Positions 1-10,900 of a DNA stretch of 64,000 nucleotides are shown piece by piece (position 1 is the first letter of the stretch; each line of letters starts with the position of its first letter). This stretch comes from Macrostomum hystrix (taxonomy: Eukaryota; Platyhelminthes; Macrostomidae): contig CATNEN010000029.1 of assembly GCA_950097015.1 (NCBI GenBank), positions 1,742,001 through 1,806,000 on the forward strand. The letters are read 5' to 3'. The position numbers and the translations under genes were made by a program. The notes under the pieces were generated by a model. The model was not told where the DNA came from and did no database searches. It saw only the letters and a program-made list of their open reading frames with translations.

Positions 1-931
1 GAGATTGCGACACGGAAATGTCAGTTTGGCAGGACTCGGATCGGCTGCTAACGCGAATTGCACCTGCGTTGCTTAAGATGGACGACACAGGCAGCAGGCC
101 GGCAGAAGGCGAAATTGACATAAGGCTTGGCGATTGCTGCTCCACAGGTGTCACTATCGCCAATGGCATTGCCAGCTGATGACGCGGTGTAGGAGGACCT
201 GTCTTAGCGTTGTCAGGCAGTACCTCGCTCAGCGACGTCGCTTTAAATGTTTCATCGCTAAACCGACGCCGCTTAGAATCTCGACGACGCTTGTGATTTT
301 TTAGGTGATCTGGAGTCGGCGGATCCGACGACGCAGCCACTCCGCTGTCTACACCAGCAGACTCATTGTCGCTACAGTCAAGATCGACATCGGCGTCGTC
401 GCTGAGCAGTTCGCCGGCATTAGCTGTGACGGCTTCGGCAGTTGATTCGGCCGGAGTCGTCGCGGAAGAAGGCGACGAAGAAGTCATTTGTGAGGCGCTA
501 CGCTTGCGCGATTCGAGGATGCGCAGGCCGCGCAAGACGCTTTCGCGTTCGTCTAAATCGCGCGCTAAAGCGAAATTGGCGCCAGTAAACGCGGAGGCAC
601 CGCTGCTACTGGCGCTAGAAGGCAAAAGTTGGCGACGGCGGTGGTCAAACGTGCCGGGCGCCTGTCGGACAGTCAGTACTGATGATGCAAGCGGGGGTGG
701 CGGCGGCGGTGGTGGCAGAAGCCTCCGTTGCTGAAGCTCGTCGTTATAATTATTATTGGACATTGGACTGCCGACGGGCGCTGGTGGAACGAGTAAGCGT
801 ACGCCGCTGCCGCCATTGGAACTGGTAGGTATCCCCGGCACACCGGGAGATGCCCCGGCCAATGCTGCAGCGGCAGCCGCATCGGCTGACCGCTTCGAGA
901 AGCTGTAGTAGCCTTTAGCGTGACGGCGCAG
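1..931 (-). CDS. Unrecognised low-complexity, probably nuclear protein (exon, partial)
   Basis: I do not recognise this protein. Reading the minus strand from a good splice acceptor (T-rich tract then TTTCAG, with exon base 931) there is one frame with no stop for about 310 codons up to the window edge; a stop lies in that frame just upstream of the acceptor. The product begins LRRHAKGYYSFSKR, has an Ala run, a run of eight prolines, an acidic stretch (SDDADVDLDCSDNES), a very basic nuclear-localisation-like stretch (KNHKRRRDSKRRRF) and Ser/Thr-Pro rich tracts, ending SESCQTDISVSQS at base 1. This composition suggests a disordered chromatin or transcription protein, but that is inference. The 3' end is outside the window and no upstream exon is seen. 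It lies 357 bases downstream of the RPS3 stop on the same strand, so the acceptor could join an upstream exon or be a trans-splice acceptor. Open frames on the plus strand over 366-734 look like shadows. Confidence 0.6.
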   Translation of the reverse strand, partial: MRRHAKGYYSFSKRSADAAAAAALAGASPGVPGIPTSSNGGSGVRLLVPPAPVGSPMSNNNYNDELQQRRLLPPPPPPPPLASSVLTVRQAPGTFDHRRRQLLPSSASSSGASAFTGANFALARDLDERESVLRGLRILESRKRSASQMTSSSPSSATTPAESTAEAVTANAGELLSDDADVDLDCSDNESAGVDSGVAASSDPPTPDHLKNHKRRRDSKRRRFSDETFKATSLSEVLPDNAKTGPPTPRHQLAMPLAIVTPVEQQSPSLMSISPSAGLLPVSSILSNAGAIRVSSRSESCQTDISVSQS

Positions 932-1157
932 CTGAAATTAATAAAAAAAGTTTTTAAGTAGGCGAGAGGAATTTTTCTCCAGATCCGAACACAGACTGAA
1001 TGCAACAACTATAAGGCTAAAAAAAGACAAAAGACAACGAAAGGGGCACATGATCCACAGATGTGCACCGCAGTTTCAATCCAATGCCCTAGTTGTTAAG
1101 AACAAACAGGCAACAGGCAAAGTGGCAATGAAGACTAGCCACTATTCCTGGTCAAAA

Positions 1158-1163
1158 TTTATT
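1158..1163 (-). terminator. Candidate polyadenylation signal of RPS3
   Basis: AATAAA on the minus strand, about 126 bases beyond the RPS3 stop codon. The position is typical, but there is no transcript evidence. Confidence 0.4.
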
Positions 1164-1288
1164 TTATCTCATGCCTTCTCGACGCTTTTAATGCACGCGC
1201 ATCTGCTTACGCCAGAACTGGCAACTAAACAAAAGCGATTCAATGTTCGCGTCGCATCCCAATCCGAATAGTTAGAATATGATCAAAT

Positions 1289-2411
1289 CTAGGCCGGCGC
1301 CGTGATTTCAGCCTGCGGCTTCTGCTGCTTATTCTCCGAATATGGCTGCGCCGGCACCGTCTGCTCCTTAGGATCGGCGATGGTCACGTGATCGGGTAGC
1401 GGCTTCCTCGAGGGGCCACCACCGGCGGGGGCCTCCCAGTTCTGCATGATCTTCACCTGGATGCCGAGCACGCCCTGACGCAGCTGGACGTGTCGCACGG
1501 CCCGATCGATAAAGCGAATCGACGGCTCACCGCTGTGGATCATGAAGCCTTCGGTGAACTTCATCGATTTGGCGCGCTGGCCACGCAGCTTGCCGCTGAC
1601 GATGACTTCGGCGCCCTTGGCGCCAGACTCGATGATGAATCGCAAGACGCCGTAGCAGGCGCGACGGACAGCGAGGCCACCGAGCAGCTTGTAGCGCAGA
1701 GACTCGGCCTGGAAGGTGGCGCGTTCGAAAAAAATTTTAGATAGCGGCTGAATAGGATTACAGGATGATTAACAGCTGATTACGGGATGATTAACAGATG
1801 ATTACAGGATGAAAAATAGCTGATAACAGGATGACTGACAACTGATTACAGGATGACTGACAACTGATTACAGGATGACAAATAGCTGATTAAAGGATGA
1901 CTGACAACTGATTACAGGATTACTGATAGCTGATTACAAGATGACTGACAGCTGATTACAGGACGAACGATAACTGACTTCAGAATGGAATAGAGTAAGA
2001 GAGTTCTCTGTTTATTACAGGATGGAAGGGCAAGTGAGAGAGCTCTGTCAAAGTGAAAAAACCACTTAAAAGCAATGCGAAAAATTTTTACCGACTTACC
2101 TGAGCAACGGCGGACAGTCCGCGATTGGCCATCTTCTCAGCGTAGATCTCAATCTGGCCATCCTCGAAGCCGAATCGTTTTTGAAGCACGGCGGTGAGCT
2201 CGCGCACCTTGCGGCCCTTCTCGCCAAGCACACTCTGCGTGCGGGTGGCCAGCACAATCACCTCGATCTTGGCCGGGGTGACGCGCAGCTCGATGCCAGA
2301 GTAGCCATCTTCGGCCAGTTCGCGCTTGAGGAATTCGTCTAGCTCGGCGCGGAAGACGCCATTCGCTACAAATGCGCGCTTCTTGCTAGTTACAGCATTT
2401 TTAGTTGCCAT
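1289..2411 (-). CDS. RPS3: 40S ribosomal protein S3 (uS3), two exons
   Basis: Small-subunit ribosomal protein at the mRNA entry channel. Exon 1 is 2411-2100 (104 codons, from ATG) and exon 2 is 1708-1289 (139 codons plus stop), joined in phase 0 across GTAAGT and TTCCAG. The total is 243 aa, the same as human RPS3. Family landmarks are [10 protein letters not shown] at the N-terminus, [10 protein letters not shown], the KH-domain GXXG loop in [27 protein letters not shown], then in exon 2 [39 protein letters not shown] and [19 protein letters not shown]. The C-terminal tail from about residue 200 diverges, as is usual for this protein. The intron (2099-1709) is filled by a 22-23 nt tandem repeat. 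A partial gene on the same strand follows within 360 bases. Identification is secure. Confidence 0.97.
1755..1985. repeat. Minisatellite, 22-23 nt unit, in the RPS3 intron
   Basis: About ten imperfect copies with core GATTACAGGATGACTGACA. It occupies more than half of the only RPS3 intron. Confidence 0.85.
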
Positions 2412-2490
2412 GGTGCTACTGGTGCGGCTGCGGAATTAGAAGCGAAATTGAGAAATATTGAGTCATCTTACTACTACAACATTAAAACTG

Positions 2491-2888
2491 TCTGTGTGTC
2501 ACGGGGTGAAATCAGGATAGGAGCAAAGTTTATTTGAACACTGATTCACACGTTAAACACACTATACAGATGCTCTACCTGTTAAAATCTCTGAAATCAG
2601 CTCTGCAAGCTGTAATATGCTTAGCTGGTTCAGCAAGTGAACAGGCATCTAAATCATAAAATATAAATATTAAACTTGATTGATAGGCTAGAAGCAGCTC
2701 TTTTGTCAGTTGCTTTTGTCTGTGTGTCACGGGGTGAAATCAGGATAAGAGCAAACTTAATTTGAACACTGATTCACACGTTAAACACACAGTACAGATG
2801 CTCTACCTGTTAAAATCTCTGAAATCAGCTCTATAAGCTATAATATGCTTAGCTGGTTCAGCAAGTGAACAGGCATCTAAATTATAAA
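2491..2888. repeat. Direct duplication of about 170 bp
   Basis: Two nearly identical copies, 2491-2660 and 2719-2888, both beginning TCTGTGTGTCACGGGGTGAA and ending near CAGGCATCTAAAT. They are separated by 58 unrelated bases and lie directly upstream of RPS3. No coding frame is seen. The nature is unknown: an old tandem duplication or two copies of a short element. Confidence 0.75.
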
Positions 2889-2932
2889 TAAGTAAAACAC
2901 TAAATACAACAGAAAAATATAATCTAATGGGC

Positions 2933-3296
2933 ATTATAATAATAATAATTGCAGGAGAACTGCGGGCAGTGGTACATCATTTAGTTACACTTGACCTGCA
3001 GCCAGTGAGGAGGCAATTCTGCCCATTTTGCCAACTCCTGAGCACACAAGCACACAGATACTCTACGCAGGCATAAGCTCACACAGGTGTGTACATCTGC
3101 CCTGACTTTCTCATTGTCAGGCAGTGTACATTTCACTGTGCCTTGGAGGTTGGCCCTCAAGGGCGTAAATTGCATGACAAGCCCCCAAGCCTTCTCTCCG
3201 CGGCTGGACCCTAAATAAATGTGGCCTCACTGTGGAATCAAACTTAGTGACCATGGTGCGAGAGGCAAACACAATAACCGCTCTGCCACTGACCCT
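2933..3296 (-). mobile_element. tRNA-derived SINE with ATT tail, full length
   Basis: On the minus strand a tRNA-like head carries an A-box-like GTGGCAGAGCGGTT and a B-box-like region (degraded here to AAGTTTGATTCC). A conserved body follows (AGAAGGCTTGGGGGCTTGTC, then a CACACAGG/TGTGTG region) and an ATT tail. The same element recurs at 12646, 17515, 48056, 60881 and 63587. Non-autonomous; no protein is encoded. Confidence 0.8.
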
Positions 3297-6184
3297 CTAT
3301 ATGAAAATGTTTGTAAGACTAAAAAAATACAAACAAATACTATATAATCCAATTAATAACTTTTAATAACTTCTTATGCGATAATTATACTCAGTTATAA
3401 AAACTAAGTCTATAGTTGCTTTATTTGTGTTTGTGATAAGATACTAATATATTGCTATTATGTCAAGTTGCCATTTTGATATGGACACTGGCTCCCATAG
3501 TCCAGATCATGTAGTGCATGCCAGAATTTTCTGGCGTGCGTTTTTTTAATTTGGAGTGCAGTGGCATGCAAACAGAAAAATTGGCATGTAATAGTAGGGG
3601 CTCTGCATGGCATGGTGTGCGGGTGTGTTACTGGTGTGAAAGAACATTATAGATTACATGACATTTTGTGTTCATGTTTGCATTACCTGTATCCTTTTAA
3701 TTTGAAATTTTGCTTTTTTTACTATTGCTTTTAATGTTCTTACAAATTGTAAAAAATTGTTGTAACAATTTTTTTCTTTTGCACTTTATCTTTTTAATAT
3801 TTGCTTTGCTGTAATGCTTTTTTTCATTTTTAAATTTGAACAAATTGCTTAGGAATTGGTCTATAGGCATAGCTTTAGGTAGGAGTGTTTGGATATATAT
3901 GGATATCCGTATTAATATGGTTAGGTATTGATGTACATATATAGACATGTATAGGTATCAATGTTATTTGGGAAGGGTATTAGCAAAATTAAAAATGAAA
4001 CCCAAATCCAAATTAGAATCAATCTCTAATTAATGGGGTTTACATCAATTAATCATGTGTATTTTTGGCGTGCAGTAGAAGTTTTGTGGATTGCTTCTGC
4101 TTGCTATTAGTATGCAAAAAATTTCTGGAGTGCACCCAGCATGATCCAGACTATAGGCTGGCTTTTACAAAAAAGCCTTACAGTAAAATCTGACCTTTGC
4201 CTAAGATCAAAAAAGGCAAGGACATGTATACAAATTACAAGCTTACTGTTTAGGCAATGCTTAGAATCCAAAATTGTAAGATGTGTACAATGCCAACATC
4301 AAGGAGATAATCAAATTATATAGGCCTAGCTATATTTGATTTTTTCTCCATCAAAGATGCAATAAAAATCTAACAAGTAATCAAAGTTGTCAAAGGCTAA
4401 TATCATTATTATTATTACACATAATAATAGGTAATAGGCCCTAGGTAATATAATTAATAACAATTATGTTATTATTACTATTATCTAGCTAACATATTAA
4501 GCAACTCTGGCTACTATACCCCTATGACTATGACTGTTACGAGGTACGCAGGCCCTATAACACTATTGGCAATAGCATAGAGCAATGTTTGTGTTTTGCC
4601 TTAGTTCATAAGCCTACCAGGCTAAATCAATATCTTAGACTATATTTTCTTATTCCTGGATATTAATATCAATAGGCCTAGGCAATAGTCAAGACTCAAG
4701 ATCACGCTTTGAGCATACTAGAAGCAAACCTATCTAAGAAAAATACAAAAAAAAGTTTAAGCTTTTAAGGAACTTCAAAAATGTCTAATAGGCACTGGTC
4801 TTGTACGTCAGTTTAGAAGAATTTCATTTGTGCTCTAGTAGTTGGGCCTAAACTTAAACTGATGATTTGGTGCACAACACATTGATACACTAGTTGTCCT
4901 GATGTGTTCTGGAAATTTCCCATGTACACAACATGATTCTGAGTGTTGGGCCTAGGCTACTACTAGAAGGACAATGTTAATGATTTTTTTGATTGTCGAA
5001 CTTGGAATTTTAGACAGGCATATAATAGTTTTTCTTTTTAGTATACATGAAATTTAGTTATCACATAAAACCTTTATCACATAATTGGTGTTAAAACTAC
5101 AATGTCAAAAAAAGCTCTTAAAGCTGTCATTAATGGTAGCTTGTAAAATGTAGTCATAAATGTCATGTGTTCTATTACATTAATTAAGGCTTAAGCCTTT
5201 GTTTAAGCATTGTTTAACTCATTCTTCGAGATTAAGTAACCACAAAAGTAATAGTGTACACTTATTAGGATATACGAAAATACAATCCATCAATCACTTT
5301 ACTATAGCCAAAATATATTTGTAATTTTTTAAGTGTTTATTCGCTTGAAAAGAATCGGTAAAGTCACTCAAAAAGTCTGCGTGCAGAATTAATCTGTGCG
5401 AGAAAGTCGTGACTTAGGCCACATTAGACAAGTTAGTAACTAATTCCGTGAAAAAATTAAAATAAAACAACGCTTTAAATTAGCAAGTGCTTTATTGGCA
5501 TTTAGAAATTTTTGCGCTAAAAGCAGCGTAATATATATTTTAAATCTAAATTTCTAGTAAAAAAGCTTAATGCATAAAAAATTTTTATTACAATTGGCCA
5601 CGCAATTTCGCAGCAAGGACCACTACTAGAAGATATTCTAGAACTTGCACTTTTATTCTAGAAGAACTTCTTCTAGTGATCCTTAGTTCGCAGTTAGTAA
5701 TAAATTTACGAAGTACCACGCACTATAAGAAGAATACTTCTTCGCTTTAGTTATTCTCTCGATCAAGTCTTCTGATCTTCGTACTAACGATACGATGACT
5801 AATCTATTTTTCGCGAAAATGCTGACATGTTCTCAAAGAAGGTAACGGCAGAATTTTTGCAACAGTTCTAAAAAATTGATTATATTTTTCACGATATTTT
5901 TGTGACAAAAAAACATGGCTTAAAACATGTGCAAAAGTATACTTTGAGTATGACTATTTCTAATGGTATTCAAATAACCAAATAAGACTTTATCATTACT
6001 TGAAATTATTTTTTTTCTTATTATTCACGTCAGAATTTGCAAACAGCAACATGTGTACTTATGTATATTTGCTTCGCATGATTATCTGGCGTACCTGCGT
6101 ATTTTAAGCAAACGAGACCAGTTTAAAATTATTTAGCCAGCACTGGTGCTACTGACAGTGCGCAATGTTCTGACTGAGAAGTAG
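3297..6184. other. AT-rich intergenic DNA, no gene seen
   Basis: Low GC with dense stops in all frames and no supported coding region. The only structure noticed is an imperfect inverted repeat around 5615-5700 (CACTACTAGAAGA against TTCTTCTAGTGAT) that could form a hairpin. Confidence 0.6.
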
Positions 6185-6600
6185 ACGGTATGGCAGACGA
6201 TGCATTTTTGGAATGTGTACAGGATTGGACTGTCCCGCAGAAGACGATCCCGCAGAAGACGCACACACGACAAAAGGCAGCTCAATGTTTGCACCCGCGT
6301 CTATTGAAACAGACGAAGAGTCGTCGCTGTCACTTGACGAAAGGATTGCATTTGCTGCCTCTGTAGTTGTCGGTTTACGCTTGCATGCCTACTGGCTGCT
6401 GAACACATTTGCCACAGTATTGACAGTAGGACAAATCTGGATTGGATCCATCCCGACGTAACCGGATGATCTTCCATTACAGTCTTCACCTTGATTTCAT
6501 ACGAAGCCGTCCATTGCGGGTCGTCGAACCTCTGGTATAGTGCTCCAATCAAAACTCGAAACGAAGTCTGAATGATTTGCAATAAAGTGCCTTACAACAT
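6185..6600 (-). pseudogene. Possible decayed coding fragment
   Basis: This segment has higher GC than its surroundings. One minus-strand frame reads about 80 codons with coding-like composition (TTTEAANAILSSSDSDDSS, then IELPFVVCASSAGSS, then a stop). Upstream of it, after an in-frame TAG, the same frame continues GMDPIQICPTVNTVANVFSS. Another minus frame gives a 93-codon ORF over part of it. The split frames and internal stop suggest a broken gene or transposon remnant. The family is not recognised and chance openness is possible. Confidence 0.25.
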
Positions 6601-7229
6601 TCTTCTTTCGAAATCGACGCTTTGCAGACTGGGCACGTATCCATTTCGATGGTTATTATTTAATTTCGCTGTTGCAGACTGCTTACAGACTGCCTATAAC
6701 AGAAGAAATTTTACACCGATTTGTAAGCGAGCACGCTCGGCTTCTGACTCAAAGTACTATCGTGACCCGTACGACCGTTTAATCACTTAAACTATCATTC
6801 AAGGTTTGTCTATGGTGAAATAGCATAACATCAAACTCACAATAAATTTAAAGTTGCTATATTGTCTACTAATAGTAGAGTAGGTAGTTTCGAACAGAAT
6901 ATGAGCATAAACACGAAAAAAAATTTGATTTCAGCTGATTTATGTCCACTATTTCTATCTGTATGTTGAGAAAGCACTGCTGTACTTATGCAACATTACT
7001 TGAGACAACTACCTTAGATCAAACATCATCAAACAACCTTAAAAGAGTATATTCACAAAAGTACTTGAAGACTGCATGGTATATTGATAAATGATTAATA
7101 TTAGTATTTGTTAGGCAAGTGTTACACGCGCCGGATCCGCACGATGGCGTTACAAAACAATTGGCAACAAATGAAGTAAAAGATCGCGTGGCCCACTACA
7201 CAAAATATTGGATATTTTATCGTATTAAT

Positions 7230-7478
7230 TTACTTATTGCTGCCTTCATAGAAGCCTCCTCCAGGTATGCCAGATCCGTTGGCAGCTTCGGTGCGTCCAG
7301 GAGGTCGTCTGACGCGACTGGCGGACGTTGGTGTGTTAGCCGCCAAATTAAAATCAGGATAAGAAGCCGAAGCCAGCTGCGTTGGGCCAATACGAAACTG
7401 CTGCAGACCCATAGCCGCAATGTAGACGTCGGTTAATGACAAGCTTGCATGAGTCGTTTCCGCTGTCAAAATTCGCAT
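7230..7478 (-). CDS. Small ORF or first coding exon, unrecognised
   Basis: An 82-codon minus-strand ORF from ATG, beginning MRILTAETTHASLSLTD and ending GGGFYEGSNK, in a GC-rich island within AT-rich DNA. The sequence has ordinary protein composition, but I recognise no family. Just before the stop the sequence AATAA|GTAAAT could be a splice donor, so this may be the first exon of a minus-strand gene rather than a complete one. A plus-strand ORF (7119-7436) overlaps it, and I judge that one less protein-like. TATAAATA lies on the minus strand at 7504-7511, close to the ATG. Confidence 0.35.
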   Translation of the reverse strand: MRILTAETTHASLSLTDVYIAAMGLQQFRIGPTQLASASYPDFNLAANTPTSASRVRRPPGRTEAANGSGIPGGGFYEGSNK

Positions 7479-7971
7479 TTTGTGTTTTAAATGATAGGGA
7501 TTTTATTTATAAGATATTTTCGATAGTAACCCTGCTAATATTAACTAGCCAACTATTACGGAATCTAACAGAGATATTTTTACTTTTTACTGCGTTTTAA
7601 ACGTTACGCCGATAGCGCGCAAATTTAACAAGTAATATTTTAAACTTCTTAAATAAAATCGGAAGTTATAATAATATATCATTATGTCAGCAACGCTCAG
7701 GAAGTTGCAGACACCATAGTTATAAATTTAAGGGTTCATTAAGACGGGATTAACATATAGGAGAAAGTAACTTCTCTGGATAGCTGGTTGCAACACTTTC
7801 TTTTCGGTTTTCTAAGAGCTCTGGTCCAAGATTTCTTTAAGTGTGAGCTAATTGTCTTTGATAAATAAATAAATATCTCTTTTATATTTTTACAGGCTTC
7901 GATAAGACATAAGACCTAATTCTTATGGTTCGTGCATAAATAGCTGAATCCGGCAGATTGCTGCCTTTGTC

Positions 7972-10900
7972 ATGGGGTGTTTCAGTGGAAAAAAGAATAT
8001 CACTGAAAAGCCTGACCAATCAAAAAATATTGAGAAAAAACTCGAAAAAGAAAGAAAAGATTACAAATCAACGCATAGGCTTCTTTTGTTAGGTATGGCA
8101 TACCTTGAATATTTAATATTCTACATGTTCATATTTAGTTAAATAAAGCACTTAGTGAATTCTTTCGTTCCTAGTTCATAAAAAATAATTACTTGTAACA
8201 AACAATATGTGATTAAGTTGCTCAATAATTCTAATAAAATTATGGCTATAATTTATTCTTACATAGATAACCAAGCATTTCTGTTAGTTTTGCTTTCATA
8301 CTAGTTAATTTGTTTGTATTCAGGATTGTGCTTTGGACACTTTAGTTAGGAAAATTAGGTTAGTAACAAGCCACAATTATATATTTTGCTTTTGCAAACT
8401 GTCTATTCAAAATCCAATAAAGTAAACAGGATACTATATATTTTTAGGTTTATTGCTTGGTTAATTTGCATATAGATATTTATTAATCAATAAATTTAAA
8501 TAAACTCTGACTTTTAGAACATTTATCTATATATATAAAAGTGAAAACTCTGTCTGTGTGTGTGCAACCTTTTGTCTTTATAGATGCCGAAACCGCTCAA
8601 CCAAATCGCACCAAACTTTGCACATACCTAAAACCACCTACGCTGAGTGCAATAGGCTACTCAAATTCCCGAAAAATCATTTCCTTCCTGCTCAAAAGTG
8701 CAAAAAACTGCTCAAAAATCGTCAAAAAATCACTCAATATAGTGTATACTTCTAATACTTAGTATGCCTATCTAGGTACTATTTATAAGTAAATTTACTT
8801 TACTTAAATTACTTTACATAGCTATTTAAATATGTAGCTATTAAAATACATATTTTCTCTTTACCTAGAAATGTCCTCAAGCAGCAGTTTTGTTGTATGT
8901 TTGTGTATACTAGCTTAATAATATAACATATAATATATAAGGATATATATACCATAGAAGCTAGTATTCAAGCTACTTTTCATAAATACAAAGTAAAAGC
9001 TATCTATTTTTTTAGTTTAAATTAGTTTTTTTAAACTAACAAAGAGAAAAAGTTAATATTTTTCTTGCAATCAAGAACACATTGGCAACAAAACCACATC
9101 TTTTTATTTCTATAGCCTTATATTGATTCTTAGTATATTGTATATGCTGACTAAATCATAAAATTTTGAGCTATAAACTGGCTAGAAGCTAGCTAAGATT
9201 AAAAAACTGTTAATTTCCCTTAAGAATTCATTTTAACATCATTAGTCAAACCCTTCTAAAGTCAGTTTTAATACCAAACCAGACAATAATGTTTAATATA
9301 AAATGTAAAAACTAATTTTCAAAAAGTGCTACATATTTGAGAATGACAAAAATATTCAATATTTGGTTTTTTAGAAAACATATACAACTTTGTATGCTTG
9401 AATTTTAGGTTACCCAATTGCTTGCTAGTTTTTTACTTAGTATGATTGGGTAACCATACTACAATTTGGATTATTTTTAATCAAATGTTAAAAAAAATCC
9501 ATTCAGTACTTTTCATACCCACCTAACCACAGTAAAATTGTTGTTCTTTACTTGAGTTTTGTGTCTTATTTTGTAAAGCAAATTTGTAGCTAAACGTAAA
9601 TAATTTTCTTGCTGTTTTACTAATTATAAAATCTGTCAAAATTCTAAGCTGAAAAGTACTATTTAGCTAAGTTGTTAAAACATGACCAGAACTCATGCTT
9701 GTTTGAGCTGGAGCTACTTTAAGCATAAAAATATTCATGTCAATGTACTGTTTTTTAGCATGTCTTGAAAAGCTTCAAATGGATGATAACTCTTTTTATT
9801 GATAAGATTTTACCTAATATAGAATTTATATCTAAAGAGACTAAATATCTACACTACACCAAGTTATTTCTAGAATTAAGAATAATTGCTTTATCTATGT
9901 TGATGTAAACGACTTTCACATTTTAAATCATCTATTTTGAATTTTGTTTGATCCATATTACTTTTATTTTGACATATTAGGTGCTGGAGAGTCAGGCAAG
10001 AGTACCATTGTTAAACAGATGCGCATTCTGCACATCAATGGCTTCAGTCCTGAGTAAGTAAAAGTAGCCAGTACACATAGCTATTAATTAGAGAAAAAGA
10101 TATGGAAATAATGAGATTTGTAAGAACTTAAGACTGCTTCTCATAGCTATTGTGGATTCAAGTTAATTTAACCAGATATTCAGAATTGACACAAATGAGA
10201 TAATTGCATTCTAAATAAACAGAGAAAAACGCCAGAAGATTATGGACATTAAGAAGAACATCCGGGATGCGATCCTATCTATTACCGGCGCCATGGGCAA
10301 TATTAGTCCGCCGGTCGTGCTGGAGCACCACGACTACGAGGAGTACATCAATTATTTGCAAAACGAAGCGCCCAGACCAGATTTCGATTATCCGCCGGAG
10401 TTCTTTCAATACACTATCAAACTCTGGAACGACGCCGGTGTTCGAGCCTCGTTTGAACGGTCCAACGAGTATCAGCTGATTGATTGTGCTAAATAGTGAG
10501 CAGCTCACGATTTTTCTATTTAATTGGAGGTGTTAGAGGGCCACATGGCCACATTTAGCTGATTCACACCAACATTGCATCAGCATAACTAATGACCGAA
10601 CAATATGACCCAGGTATAACTAATGACCGAACAATATGACCCAGGCATAACTAATGACCGAACAATATGACCCAGGCATAACTAATGACCGAACAATATG
10701 ACCCAGGCATAACTAATGACCGAAAAATATGACCCAGGTATAACTAATGACGAACAATATGAACCAGGCATAACTTATGACCGAACAATATGACCCAGGT
10801 ATAACTAATGACGAACAATATGACCCAAGCATAACTAATGACCGAACAATATGACCCAGGTATTCGTAATAACATAACAATATGACCCAGGTGTTAGTAA

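Noticed and set aside
366-734. 122-aa plus-strand ORF as a gene
   Set aside because: It lies antisense to a 310-codon uninterrupted minus-strand frame with a good splice acceptor, so it is a shadow.
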